DNA of 64,000 bases from VXMF01 sp965206775 (GCA_965206775.1 CBDBKU010000002.1:2728001-2792000); one strand, 5' to 3'. Shown: positions 17,051 through 26,644, numbered from the stretch's first letter. The notes: generated by a model not told the origin, from the sequence alone. Numbers and translations are program-made.

Positions 17051-17611
17051 ATGCTTGTCCGGTTGATCCTGCTGTGCGCCGTGTCCCTCGCTCTATGGGC
17101 TGAGGTGAGCACGGAGGCGTCCCTATCCGCCGCTCGAAAGTTCCAGGACCTAGCGGATGGGAGTCTCGAGAGCGGCACGTCCGTCGAACTCCTCCAGGAC
17201 GAGATGACCTCGTTTCTGAAGTTCCATGCGGCGGCAAGCGTTCCCGAAGGCGTAGACGATGCGGATGTCTCGTTCCGGGAGGGCGGGGCCGTCGTCCGGG
17301 CTCGTGTCGATCTCGAGAAGGCCGGCGCTTCGTCGAAGGACCTTCCTCCTCTCATGCGGCTGCTCTTGAGGGGCAGCCGCGCGGTTGCCCTCGACATTGA
17401 CTACTCCGTGAGTGACGGGTACGCAACCGCCAGGCTCGTCTCAATGACTGTGGAAGACGTGGAACTCGGTGGTACTGTCCTGGAGTGGTTTCTCGAATCG
17501 TTCGCGCCACCGGCGATGCGGCCCTACCTGCTCGGAGAGAAAACCAAGTTCGAGGGCGGCGTCCGCGAGGTGCGGCTGGAGCCCGGTAGGGCCGTGATCG
17601 TAGCCGAGTAG
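17051..17611 (+). CDS. small exported protein of unknown function
   Basis: 186 aa from ATG 17051; a GTG at 17030 in the same frame would add seven residues, which is less likely because the signal peptide begins at the ATG (MLVRLILLCAVSLALWAE). The mature domain has alternating beta strands in its second half (GAVVRARVDL, RAVALDIDYSV, YATARLVSMTVEDVEL, GGVREVRLEPGRAVIV), suggesting a beta-sheet or lipid-binding type of fold. It contains no cysteine after the signal. I recognise no family. It sits 24 nt after rnc and 43 nt before an M20 peptidase, in a likely operon. The context gives no clear function. Confidence 0.7.
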   Translation: MLVRLILLCAVSLALWAEVSTEASLSAARKFQDLADGSLESGTSVELLQDEMTSFLKFHAAASVPEGVDDADVSFREGGAVVRARVDLEKAGASSKDLPPLMRLLLRGSRAVALDIDYSVSDGYATARLVSMTVEDVELGGTVLEWFLESFAPPAMRPYLLGEKTKFEGGVREVRLEPGRAVIVAE

Positions 17612-17654
17612 GCGCGCGAGCGCTCCGCCTGGGCGGAGCAGGAGGGAGGGAGCC

Positions 17655-18797
17655 TTGGCGATCCGCCGGATTCTCGACTACATGCGGGACCGTCAGCCCG
17701 CCATCATCGATCTGATTCGGACTCTCGTTGAAGTCGAGTCCCCGACCCACGACAAGTCCGGCGTGAACCGCGTAGCCGACGCGGTTGCGAAGGCTGCGAG
17801 CGGATACGCAACAGTCACCCGGTATCCGCAATCGGACCATGGTGACCACCTTCGCCTCGAGTTCGACATCCCCGCGCGAGAAGAGGGCCAGGTCCTCGGT
17901 CTCGGGCACATTGATACGGTCTGGCCGGTCGGAACGCTGAGCCGCATGCCGTGGCGCGAAGAGGATGGCCGATTGTGGGGCCCGGGCGTCTTTGACATGA
18001 AGGCAGGCGTGGTCTACATGCTGTTCGCCGCCCAGGCCCTGCGCGACCTCGGTCTCGAGTCCCGGCGTAGCTTCGTCATCCAGCTGAATTCCGATGAGGA
18101 GATTGGCAGCCCTTCGTCCACGCCACTGACCAGGGACGAGGCGAGCAAGAGCGCGGCGGTCTTGGTAGCCGAGCCGAGCTCGGGGCTCGAAGGCAGCCTG
18201 AAGACTGCCCGCAAGGGCGGGGCAACTTACCGCGTCGAAGCGCATGGCATCGCCACGCACGCCGGGCTGGACTTCGCGGCCGGCGCCAGCGCGCTCGTCG
18301 AGCTTGCAGGCCAGATTCGCCGGGTAGCCGGGTGGACGGACCTTGAAAGCGGACTCACTGTGAATCCGGGCGTCGCCCGAGGCGGCACCGCCTCGAACGT
18401 GGTTGCCGAGGAGGCTTGGGTCGACGTCGACGTCCGCTTTGGAAGCCGGGAACAGGCACTGGATATCGAGCGTCGATTCAACGAGATCGAACCGTTCGAT
18501 CCCCGCTGCTCGATCCGCGTCTCCGGAGGAACGAGGAAGATGCCGCTCGAGCGAAGCGAGGATGTGATCCGGCTCTTCCGGGTCGCGAGGTCGATCTCCG
18601 AGGAAATGGGTGTGAGCCTTGGAGAGGCGTCGGTCGGCGGCGGGTCCGATGGGAACACGACTTCGGCGATGGGGATTCCGACGCTCGATGGTCTTGGTGC
18701 CGTGGGCGAGGGGGCCCACGCAGTCCACGAGAGCATCTTGATCGACAGAATCGCCGATCGGGCGGCTCTGATTGCCGCATTGGTGCGTCAGCTATAG
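17655..18797 (+). CDS. M20-family metallopeptidase (carboxypeptidase G2-like)
   Basis: 380 aa starting at TTG 17655, justified by a strong GGAGGGAGGG just upstream. It is a di-zinc exopeptidase or amidohydrolase of the M20A/CPG2 type, releasing C-terminal residues (classically Glu) from peptides or conjugates. Metal and catalytic motifs are GLGHIDTVWPVG (first His and the catalytic Asp), GPGVFDMKAG (bridging Asp), NSDEEIGS (general-base Glu plus ligand), VAEPSS (ligand) and GAHAVHES near the C-terminus (last His). Between them lies the dimerisation/lid domain (about 185-295; GIATHAGLDFAAGAS). There is no signal peptide, so it should be cytoplasmic. The substrate is inferred from the family only. 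Confidence 0.9.
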   Translation: MAIRRILDYMRDRQPAIIDLIRTLVEVESPTHDKSGVNRVADAVAKAASGYATVTRYPQSDHGDHLRLEFDIPAREEGQVLGLGHIDTVWPVGTLSRMPWREEDGRLWGPGVFDMKAGVVYMLFAAQALRDLGLESRRSFVIQLNSDEEIGSPSSTPLTRDEASKSAAVLVAEPSSGLEGSLKTARKGGATYRVEAHGIATHAGLDFAAGASALVELAGQIRRVAGWTDLESGLTVNPGVARGGTASNVVAEEAWVDVDVRFGSREQALDIERRFNEIEPFDPRCSIRVSGGTRKMPLERSEDVIRLFRVARSISEEMGVSLGEASVGGGSDGNTTSAMGIPTLDGLGAVGEGAHAVHESILIDRIADRAALIAALVRQL

Positions 18798-18840
18798 GGT
18801 GAGCTGGCCCCGAGGCTGCCGCTGCTGGGCATCGAAGCAG

Positions 18841-19527
18841 TCATCCCCGTTGGCGGCGCAGGAAGATGAGCTTGCCGCAGATTCCCGCCAGTGCCGCGAG
18901 AAAGCCCAGCAGCGTGATCGGGGGCATCAAGCCGGGCCAGGTCGAGAGGTCGAACCAGCCCTTGCTGCCCATCGCGAAGGTATGCCCCAAGGCGAGCGCC
19001 AGGGTCGCGTAGCCCATGTGCTGGGCTTTCAGCCAGCGTTCCATGCCGAGAGCGTCGTACATGTACGGCAGAGTGGTGATGGCGGGGAATAGCAGGCAGC
19101 CGTACCCTAGGACCCCGAACAGGAACGTCAGTTCGCCCCGGAGGTTCAACTTGCCGGAGACCTCGAAGAACTGCTCGTAGTTCGCCGGAGACATCAGCAG
19201 CAGCGCCATCAGCACGTGAACCGTGATCATTGCAAAGCCCGTGAGGCCCAGGAATTTCGCTCTGGCTCGCACTGGCTCGGAGCCTGCCGGGCCGCCGAAA
19301 TATTTCCCAGCGAGATAGGCCAGCGCAAGGAAGATGACGCCGGCGAACGCTGCGGACTTGTTAGCGATATAGAGAGGCAGGTGCGTCCACTCGACGCCCT
19401 TGAACACGTTGTAGCGCAGGATCGCGTAGACCAGGCACGAGCACCACACCGACAGGATCCAAGTGACGCGCTCGTTCGTTGGCAGACGGTTGGCGGATCC
19501 CGGATTGGGCCGAATTCTGACTTCCAT
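18841..19527 (-). CDS. ferric-reductase-like transmembrane protein
   Basis: 228 aa with six hydrophobic segments starting at residues about 22, 53, 88, 130, 165 and 195. His residues sit at positions suited to heme ligation: THLPLY, ITVHVLMALLL and QHMGYATLALALGHTFAM. This matches the ferric reductase-like/MsrQ-type transmembrane domain, a cytochrome b that passes electrons across the inner membrane. No flavin or NADPH domain is attached, so it would need a partner, and no MsrP gene is nearby. Start ATG 19527 gives a 21-residue cytoplasmic N-terminus. It converges on the M20 gene with 43 nt between the stops. Moderately sure of the family, not of the partner. Confidence 0.7.
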   Translation of the reverse strand: MEVRIRPNPGSANRLPTNERVTWILSVWCSCLVYAILRYNVFKGVEWTHLPLYIANKSAAFAGVIFLALAYLAGKYFGGPAGSEPVRARAKFLGLTGFAMITVHVLMALLLMSPANYEQFFEVSGKLNLRGELTFLFGVLGYGCLLFPAITTLPYMYDALGMERWLKAQHMGYATLALALGHTFAMGSKGWFDLSTWPGLMPPITLLGFLAALAGICGKLIFLRRQRG

Positions 19528-19748
19528 TCAGGCTTGCGGATTCCGGATACAAATTCAAGCAATAGTACCAGCAGTCTCCTCGCACCGGCAAATCCCCGGG
19601 GAGCGGGACAGCGCCGGATGGGGACGTGGTCAGGAATGCGACACGACGAGAAATCTGGCTGCAAGGGGTGTGTCGCCCAATCGTCCAACCTCCAATGCCG
19701 CGAAGCGGTGCAGTCGGTGACCGATTGAGTGCCCCGGCGCGCAATCGG

Positions 19749-19937
19749 TCACGAGGATCTCAGGACATCCCGGATAGAGTTCGAAGGCCCGGACGCGCCG
19801 AGGGATGGCCGCGATACGCTCCGTTCCAATTCGCCGCGGAGGAAGTCCTGCATGGACTGGCGCTGCGACGCCGCACGCCCCGCGAACTCGTCCCGGACTT
19901 CCCTCGGGACATCCCAGATGGTGATTTGTATTGACAT
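19749..19937 (-). CDS. orphan VapB/FitA-like antitoxin
   Basis: 62 aa beginning MSIQITIWDVPREVRDEFAG, then RAASQRQSMQDFLRGELE. This is the ribbon-helix-helix DNA-binding pattern (beta strand, two helices) of VapB/FitA antitoxins, which repress their own operon and neutralise a PIN-domain RNase. The C-terminal toxin-binding tail looks cut short (NSIRDVLRSS). Downstream on the same strand, where VapC should overlap, no PIN domain is readable; only a VTDCAP stretch in another frame faintly recalls a VapC start. There is no good ribosome site. It is probably a decayed toxin-antitoxin pair of which only the antitoxin reads through. Confidence 0.65.
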   Translation of the reverse strand: MSIQITIWDVPREVRDEFAGRAASQRQSMQDFLRGELERSVSRPSLGASGPSNSIRDVLRSS

Positions 19938-20953
19938 GAATGCGCAGTGCCATCAAAGACAGCCCTGAGCAAGCAGCTTGAGACGTTCTCCAGGGCTGCC
20001 CGCACCTTAATTGCCACGATGCTGCAACGATAGGAGGGTCCACTATCGTCTCCGAAAGTCTGTCCCGCTCGACATGCAGGCGCCGATGGGACTGAACGAG
20101 CAATGCCGCCTGTTCCATCCTCGGTGCCGCCCTCGGCCCGTGATGCGGGTACGTACGGGAGATTCTTGCCGCCCTGCACACGTGCTGGTATCCTTTCGTC
20201 AATCGAAATCGTGACCTGGCACCCGGTTGCAGTCAATATCCTAGCGGGCACTTCGTCGCTTCTAGCGCGAGCAGCGGGTCGGCCTGGGAGGCATTCCGGG
20301 GCTAGGGACTCGCGTGGGGTCGCGCTTGATGATGGCTTGGATTGCCTGCAAGCGTGTTCGTGAGATTGATCGGATCATGTTCGGCCCGCCCCTCGGCCGG
20401 GCCGCGAGCAACGCCCTGCCTAGACACCGAACCGTGCAGGGCAGCCTCGACCGTCGACGGCTTGTCCAGATGAGGCGAGCGGTTTTGCCAGTCAGTCAGG
20501 TTGAGTCGGCATGCCGCCGTGGCAATCGTGCGGGTCCACGGATCGATGTGGCCCGATATGTGGTTGACAAATGCAGAGATTGCAAGCACCGAGATGCCGC
20601 AGCAGGTGCTTGTCCCGATTTGCGGACAATTGATCAGCCTGCCGGGCAGGGCCATCTGCCGAAAGCGAGGCGGCTCTTCCAGCGGTTCGACGGCATCCGC
20701 AGTAGAGGCTGTCTCAATTGCGCGGAGAAGCTGCTTGCAGAAGACCTGCGCAGGTCGTTCCGAGCCATGCAGAGTTGTCGGTGCGATTCCAATGAACCGG
20801 GACATTCCAATGAACCGGGACGCCACTTTGTCACACTGATAAGCGAGGCTTCCCAGTTGTGCTGGCTCTCATTGGCGCTTGAGCGCCGACCGAAGCGCGA
20901 GGAGGCCGAAGGGCACCCAGCTTGATCCAAAGGCTTGCTGCCTGGAACCAGAA
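19938..20953 (+). other. gene-poor interval before the efflux operon
   Basis: About 1 kb with no convincing gene. The longest open frames (around 20302-20925 on both strands) have no family resemblance. A short tandem repeat lies at 20786-20821. The mix of an orphan antitoxin and repeat suggests an eroded mobile or accessory insertion. Confidence 0.45.
20786..20821. repeat. two tandem copies of an 18-mer
   Basis: ATTCCAATGAACCGGGAC occurs at 20786-20803 and again at 20804-20821 with no mismatch. Closely spaced repeats of this size occur at transposase-binding ends of IS21-like elements, but no transposase is left nearby. Confidence 0.85.
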
Positions 20954-22351
20954 ATGCATAGATCCATTCATCCCTCTGTCTGCGCTTTGGCACTCATGGC
21001 CGTCGCCCTGCCTGCTCAGGAACCCGAGCCCGAACGGCCGCAGGGTCCACTGACGCTGGAGGCGGCCGTAGATTTTGCGGCACGCCACTTTCCAGCTGTC
21101 CGCGCCTCCATGGCAGAAGTGGGAGCGGCCCAAGGCGGCGTTCACCTCGCGAAGGCGGCATACTTTCCGCGGGCAGACATGCGCTTGGGAGTCAACCGGG
21201 CGACTCGCAACAACGTTTTCGGATTGATCTTCCCGAATAGCGTGATAGCGGGTATTTCTGGACCCGTGCAAGAGGAGTCGACGATTACGAGCGTGTTCGG
21301 AACCTCGGCTGGTGTCCTGCTCTCTTACGAGCCATTCGACCTCGGCTTGCGACGGGCGAACGTGCGCGCGGCAGAAGCGGTCACGGCGCGCGCTGAAGCG
21401 GGACACGCCGTGACGGAGTACGAGGTATCCCTCGCGACGGCAGATTCCTACCTGCGAGCCGTCGCCAATCGAGGTGCGGTTCGGGCTGCCGAAGCCAGCG
21501 TCGAGCGCATGCAGGTCTTTCATGACATCGTTGACGCTTTGGTCAGGAGCGAGCTGCGCCCGGGCTCGCACGCCGCGCGAGCGAGAGCGGAGCTGGCTCG
21601 CTCTCGCTCGGAGCTGATTCGGGCGGAGCAGGAAGAGGAGTCGGCGCTCGCTTCCTTAGCGGAATGGCTCGGGCTAGCCGGAAGTGCCATCGAGATCAAC
21701 CCCGCAAGCTTGCTGGGTGATCCGCCGGATGCTGGGATGCCGGACGGTTCGCTGGACGGGCACCCCCTGGCGGCGGAGCAACAGGCTGAGATCGCGGTCG
21801 GCGAGGCCCGCCTCGAGGCGATCAAGAAAGAATGGCGTCCGAGATTCGAGGCGCAGTCCGCTGTCTATGGCCGCGGAACCGGGGCTCGCATCGACGGCAC
21901 TTTCCGGGGCGGAGGCCACGGACTGATGCCTGCGGAAGGCAACTGGGCAGTCGGCTTCAACATGAATTTCGATTTGCTCGACTACAAGCGAACGCGAGCC
22001 AAGCAGCAGATTGAAGCGCATCGTCTCGAACAGGAGCGGGCGCGCAAGGCCATCGTGACGCAGGAACTGCGAGGCGAGGTGGCCCGTGCGAGGATTGCGC
22101 TTCAAGCCGCTCGCAAGATCGCTCGGAATACGCCTGTCGAGCTCCAAGCGGCGAAAGAGCTCGAGACGCAAGAGCAGGCTCGCTACAAGGCCGCCCTCGG
22201 CACGGTCGCAGACGTAGCGGATGCCCAGCTGCTGCTGCGTCAGGCTGAAATCGATGATTCGCTTGCTCGGATCGGTGTCTGGCGGGCGTTGCTAGCGCTG
22301 GCGGCGTCGCAAGGCGAGATGGACGAGTTGCTGGCGGCCGCGAGCCGGTAA
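20954..22351 (+). CDS. TolC-family outer-membrane efflux channel
   Basis: 465 aa from ATG 20954. A signal peptide (HPSVCALALMAVALPAQ) ends near residue 21. The mature protein has two similar halves of long amphipathic helices with Ala/Glu/Arg-rich stretches (LATADSYLRAVANRGAVRAA, then ARARIALQAARKIARNTPVE), the outer-membrane efflux protein repeat. It forms the trimeric exit duct for the RND pump encoded 12 nt downstream. The frame is open 75 nt further upstream, but the signal peptide defines this start; the ribosome site is weak. It is first in a three-gene operon in the order channel, pump, adaptor, the reverse of the classical acrAB order. Confidence 0.9.
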   Translation: MHRSIHPSVCALALMAVALPAQEPEPERPQGPLTLEAAVDFAARHFPAVRASMAEVGAAQGGVHLAKAAYFPRADMRLGVNRATRNNVFGLIFPNSVIAGISGPVQEESTITSVFGTSAGVLLSYEPFDLGLRRANVRAAEAVTARAEAGHAVTEYEVSLATADSYLRAVANRGAVRAAEASVERMQVFHDIVDALVRSELRPGSHAARARAELARSRSELIRAEQEEESALASLAEWLGLAGSAIEINPASLLGDPPDAGMPDGSLDGHPLAAEQQAEIAVGEARLEAIKKEWRPRFEAQSAVYGRGTGARIDGTFRGGGHGLMPAEGNWAVGFNMNFDLLDYKRTRAKQQIEAHRLEQERARKAIVTQELRGEVARARIALQAARKIARNTPVELQAAKELETQEQARYKAALGTVADVADAQLLLRQAEIDDSLARIGVWRALLALAASQGEMDELLAAASR

Positions 22352-22363
22352 GGGGATCGAACC

Positions 22364-25300
22364 ATGTGGCTCATTCATGCCGCGATGCGGCGGCCCATCA
22401 CCATCCTGATGGTGATCCTCGGCGTGGCCTTGGCATCCGCTCTGGCACTCAACCGGATGAAGGCTGACATCTTCCCCGATCTCGGGACACCGGTGATTTA
22501 CGTCGCCCAGCCCTACGGCGGGATGGACCCAGCGCAGATGGAGGGATATCTCGTCAACTACTACGAGTATCACTTCCTCTACATTCGCGGGATTGACCAC
22601 GTCGAGTCGCGCTCGATCCAAGGCGCAGCGCTGATGAAGCTGCATTTCCACGACGGGACCGACATGGCGACGGCCATGGCCGAGACGGTCGCTCAGGTCA
22701 ACCGCTCGCGCTCGTTCATGCCGCCGGGGACGGTGCCGCCCTTCATCATGCGCTTTGACGCCGGCGGCGTGCCGGTGGGCTATCTGGTGTTCTCCAGCGA
22801 GACTCGCGGAGTGGACGAGATTGCAGACTTGGCGCTGTTCCGGGTGCGCCCCATGTTTTCGCGGCTTGAGGGCGTTTCAGCTCCGCCACCGTTTGGCGGC
22901 AGCGCGCGCAGCCTAGTCGTCCGCGTTGATCCCGACAAGCTGCGTGCCTACCGGATGTCGCCCGATGACGTCGTGCAGGCGATCGCAAAGACCAACACTA
23001 TCTCTCCGTCGGGCAGCGTTCGGATCGGTGACACGAACTACCTCGCCCCGGTCAACTCGACGGTCGTGCAGGCAGTCGAGCTGAACGATGTGCCGATCAA
23101 CAGCGGACCGGGCCCGACCGTCTACCTCCGCGATGTCGGCTATGCGGAGGACGCCGCCGACATCCTGACTAGCTACGCCCTCGTCGACGGTGCCCGTGCA
23201 GTCTACATCGCGGCGACCAAGCGGGCTGATGCCTCGACGCTGGAAGTTGTCCAGCGGGTGAGGGAATCACTCCCGACGTTCCGCGCGGCGATTCCCGAAG
23301 ACATCAACGTGTCCTTCGAATTCGACCAGTCGTTCTACGTGCTGAACGCGATTCGGGCCCTGACGACAGAGGGTGCCTTGGGCGCGCTGTTGACCGGGCT
23401 GATCGTACTGTTGACTCTCGGCAGCTTCCGCAGCGCGATCGTGGTGGTGATGACGATCCCGATTGCGCTGCTTTCGGCAACCGTTGCGCTTTGGGCTGCC
23501 GGGCAGTCGATCAATCTGATGACGCTTGGCGGGCTGACTCTTGCAATCGGCATCTTGGTGGACGAGTCGATCATCGCCGTCGAGAACATTCACACGCACC
23601 GCGCTACGGGCAAGCCCGTTGCGAAGGCCGTCCTGGAAGCGAGTCGCGAGGTCGTCGTCCCCAGGCTACTGGCCATGCTTTGCGTCGTCTCGGTATTTGC
23701 GCCGTCATTCTTCATGACGGGCGTCGCGCAGGCGATTTTCGTGCCGCTGGCGCTGGCCGTGGCGTTTTCGATGATCGCGTCGTACTTCCTGGCCAGCACC
23801 TTCGTGCCGATCATGGAAACCTGGCTCAACCGCGGGGCGACGCATGCCTCGTCGAACTCGCGAAACTGGTTCTCGCCAATCCAGGACGCTTTCGGTAGCC
23901 TGTCGGCCAGTCTGGTCGCCCTGCGCTGGCCGATTTTCGGGGTCTACCTCCTGGGTACCGCAGCGATTCTATCCATCGTCGGCGGTGGCCTGGGAACGGA
24001 CATTTTCCCGCGCATGGATACCAATTCCCTTCAGATGCGAGTGCGCGGCCCGTCGGGAACGCGTGTCGAGCGGACCGAACGAATCGCCCAGGAAGTCCTT
24101 GCCGCCGTCGGCGACATTGTCGGACCGGAGAACGTCGAGAAGTCGATCGCCTTCGTCGGCGTTCAGCCCTCGAGCTTTCCGGTCAATCTGATCTTCCTAT
24201 GGACGGGAGGCCCGCACGAAGCGGTCATGCGGATCGCGCTCAATCCTGAATCCGGCATTCCAACCTCGCAGGTCGAAGAGGAGCTTCGCAACCGCTTGCC
24301 GGAACTGGCGGCGGGGACGCGGATCGCATTCGAATCGCCCGATTTGGTCAGTCAGGTCATGAGCTTCGGCGCACCTACGCCGATCGAGATTGCCGTCGCC
24401 GGACCGAGCCTGCCCGACAGCGAAGCCTACGCGCGCGAAGCCGTCGCGCGGCTCGAGAAGATCGACTACCTGCGCGACGTTCAGGTCGGCGAGCTGCTCG
24501 ACTATCCGTCGGTGGAGATCAATGTGGACCGGGAGCGCGCGGCACAGCTCGGCGTGACGGTCGAGGATGTCGGCAGGGCGCTCGCTCCGGCCACCTGGTC
24601 GAGCCGCTTCACTACGCCGGTCTACTGGGCTGATCCGAAGTCCGGCATCGCCTACCAGGTGCAGGTCGAGATTCCGCAGTCGATGATCCAATCGCTGGAA
24701 GACGTCTCGCGAGTGCCTGTGAAGAACGGCGCTGACTTTCCAACCTTGGTGGGAGACGTCGCCGACGTCGACTTCGGCCACGCGGCCGGCGAGTACCACC
24801 GATACAACATGCAGCGCATGGTCACCGTGACGGCCAACGTCGTCGGTCATGACCTGGGTCGAGCGGCGGGCGACATTCGCTCGGCGCTGTCGGAATTGCC
24901 GGCGCCGCGCGGAGTCAGCGTGAACGTGCGCGGCCAAGTCAGTCCGATGGAACTGATGATTGACAGTCTTGAGCTGGGCCTGATGCTGGCGATCGTAGCC
25001 GTGTTCCTCCTGCTTGCTGCGTATTTCCAATCAATGAGAGTAGCCTTCGCGGTGATCATGGCGATACCCGCGGTGCTGTCCGGCGTGGTGGTAGCGTTGA
25101 TGCTGACTGGCGTGACGATTAACATCCAGTCGTTCATGGGGGCGATCATGGCGATTGGCGTTTCGGTCGCCGACTCGATCCTGCTCTGCACCTTCGCTGA
25201 AAAGTTCCGGCGCGACGGGATGTCTTCGATCGAAGCAGCCGTCGAGGCCTCGCGCTCTCGGATGCGCCCGATCCTGATGACCAGCGTCGTGATGATCGCG

Positions 25301-25522
25301 GGTATGACTCCCCTTGCGCTCGGAACCGAGCAGACGGCTCCGCTCGGGATCGCGGTGATCGGCGGTCTCGTTGCGTCGACGCTCACGGCGCTGGTTGTGA
25401 TTCCGTCGGTCTTCGCCATCGTGCAACGAAACGCGTCGACTTCTTCGTCTTCGATCGATCCCGAGGACCCCGGCAGCCCGTACTACGCCGGGGCCCCGAC
25501 GCTGGAATCCCCGGCTGCCTAA
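22364..25522 (+). CDS. RND-family efflux pump permease
   Basis: 1052 aa, full length for the AcrB/HAE family, with AAGGGG upstream of ATG 22364. It is a proton-driven trimeric inner-membrane pump that exports small molecules through the TolC channel. The N-terminus MWLIHAAMRRPITILMVIL is the typical first membrane segment. Two large periplasmic loops (about 35-330 and 560-860) separate the halves. TM4 carries LAIGILVDESIIAVENI, where the usual Asp-Asp proton pair is Asp-Glu. TM10 carries AIGVSVADSILLCTFAE, lacking the Lys found in AcrB, as in several divergent RND clades. The C-terminal 35 residues are polar (SSSIDPEDPGS). The substrate cannot be predicted; metal export is not indicated by the motifs I can see. 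Confidence 0.93.
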   Translation: MWLIHAAMRRPITILMVILGVALASALALNRMKADIFPDLGTPVIYVAQPYGGMDPAQMEGYLVNYYEYHFLYIRGIDHVESRSIQGAALMKLHFHDGTDMATAMAETVAQVNRSRSFMPPGTVPPFIMRFDAGGVPVGYLVFSSETRGVDEIADLALFRVRPMFSRLEGVSAPPPFGGSARSLVVRVDPDKLRAYRMSPDDVVQAIAKTNTISPSGSVRIGDTNYLAPVNSTVVQAVELNDVPINSGPGPTVYLRDVGYAEDAADILTSYALVDGARAVYIAATKRADASTLEVVQRVRESLPTFRAAIPEDINVSFEFDQSFYVLNAIRALTTEGALGALLTGLIVLLTLGSFRSAIVVVMTIPIALLSATVALWAAGQSINLMTLGGLTLAIGILVDESIIAVENIHTHRATGKPVAKAVLEASREVVVPRLLAMLCVVSVFAPSFFMTGVAQAIFVPLALAVAFSMIASYFLASTFVPIMETWLNRGATHASSNSRNWFSPIQDAFGSLSASLVALRWPIFGVYLLGTAAILSIVGGGLGTDIFPRMDTNSLQMRVRGPSGTRVERTERIAQEVLAAVGDIVGPENVEKSIAFVGVQPSSFPVNLIFLWTGGPHEAVMRIALNPESGIPTSQVEEELRNRLPELAAGTRIAFESPDLVSQVMSFGAPTPIEIAVAGPSLPDSEAYAREAVARLEKIDYLRDVQVGELLDYPSVEINVDRERAAQLGVTVEDVGRALAPATWSSRFTTPVYWADPKSGIAYQVQVEIPQSMIQSLEDVSRVPVKNGADFPTLVGDVADVDFGHAAGEYHRYNMQRMVTVTANVVGHDLGRAAGDIRSALSELPAPRGVSVNVRGQVSPMELMIDSLELGLMLAIVAVFLLLAAYFQSMRVAFAVIMAIPAVLSGVVVALMLTGVTINIQSFMGAIMAIGVSVADSILLCTFAEKFRRDGMSSIEAAVEASRSRMRPILMTSVVMIAGMTPLALGTEQTAPLGIAVIGGLVASTLTALVVIPSVFAIVQRNASTSSSSIDPEDPGSPYYAGAPTLESPAA

Positions 25523-25535
25523 GAGAGAACCAATC

Positions 25536-26633
25536 ATGCGTATTCCCATTTTCGTCACGCTCATCGCCATGGCGGTGCCACTCCTGGGCGAAGAGACGGG
25601 CACTGTCCGTACCGAACTAACTCAGGTCCAGTTGAAGCCGCTGGGCAAGACGATGACGATCCCTGGCGAGCTCAAGCCGTTCCAACGCGTCGAGATTCGC
25701 GCCAGGGTGGCCGGTTTCGTCGAAGCGGTTCACGTGGACCGCGGTTCGTTCGTCGAAAAAGGACAGCTGCTGGCCGAGATGAGCGCACCCGAGCTCGAGG
25801 CTCAGCGCCTCGAAGCTCAGGCGAGAATTCCAGCTGTCCTCTCAAGGAAAATCGAGTCCCAAGCCAACCTCGCTGCCGCCGAGAGCACTCACCAGAAACT
25901 ATCGGAAGCTGCAAGGACTCCGGGAGCCGTCGCCGGCAATGACGTTGTCTTGGCCGAAAAGGCGGTCGACGCTGAACGCGCGCGTCTTGAATCCTTCGAC
26001 AAGACCGTCGCGGCGTACGAAGCGTCGGTGCGCTCAATCGAAGAGATCGAGAAATACCTGAAAGTCCAGGCACCGTTCTCGGGCGTAGTCACGGAGCGTC
26101 AGGCGCACGTCGGGGCGCTCGCGGGGCCCGATGGCAGCGCAGGCATGGCACTCTTCACGCTCGAAGATGTCTCTCGGTTGCGACTTGTCGCAGCGGTTTC
26201 CGAATCGTACAGGCAAAGCATCAGCCTCGGCCAGCGGGTGCAGTTCAGCGTTGCTGCGTTCCCGGCTGAAGTCTTCGCTGGGGTCGTCGCCCGACCGGCA
26301 TATGCGGTGGATTCCAAGACCCGCACGATGCCGGTTGAGATCGACGTCAATAACTCAGCGAGAAAGCTCACGCCCGGCATGTACGCCGAAGTGATGTGGC
26401 CGATCCGGCGTTCGCAGGAGACGCTCTTCGTTCCCTCAACCGCCATTCAGGCAACCACCGAGCGGATTTTCGTGGTTCGAGTGACGAACGGCAAGGCCGA
26501 GTGGGTCGACGTCCGTCGCGGCATGACAGAGGAAGGCATGGTCGAAGTATTTGGCGATCTAGCCGAGGGCGACCGAATTGTGCTGCGCGCAACAGACGAG
26601 GTCAGGCCTGGAACGGAGGTCATGTCGAGGTAG
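25536..26633 (+). CDS. RND periplasmic adaptor (membrane fusion protein)
   Basis: 365 aa from ATG 25536, 13 nt after the pump gene. A short signal peptide (MRIPIFVTLIAMAVPLLGE) lacks a lipobox. The order of domains is the standard one: a first beta/lipoyl half (PFQRVEIRARVAGFVEAVHV), an alpha hairpin of about 100 residues, the second lipoyl half (LKVQAPFSGVVTERQAHVG), a beta-barrel (FSVAAFPAEVFAGVVARPAY) and a membrane-proximal domain ending in GDRIVLRATDEVRPGTEV. It bridges the RND pump and TolC channel encoded upstream. All three operon components are intact, so a working tripartite pump is plausible. Confidence 0.92.
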   Translation: MRIPIFVTLIAMAVPLLGEETGTVRTELTQVQLKPLGKTMTIPGELKPFQRVEIRARVAGFVEAVHVDRGSFVEKGQLLAEMSAPELEAQRLEAQARIPAVLSRKIESQANLAAAESTHQKLSEAARTPGAVAGNDVVLAEKAVDAERARLESFDKTVAAYEASVRSIEEIEKYLKVQAPFSGVVTERQAHVGALAGPDGSAGMALFTLEDVSRLRLVAAVSESYRQSISLGQRVQFSVAAFPAEVFAGVVARPAYAVDSKTRTMPVEIDVNNSARKLTPGMYAEVMWPIRRSQETLFVPSTAIQATTERIFVVRVTNGKAEWVDVRRGMTEEGMVEVFGDLAEGDRIVLRATDEVRPGTEVMSR

Positions 26634-26644
26634 CAGCCCCTGAC

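Noticed and set aside
20314..20925. Plus-strand frame of about 200 codons upstream of the efflux operon
   Set aside because: No recognisable domain, irregular composition, and it spans the tandem 18-mer; likely chance or decayed DNA.
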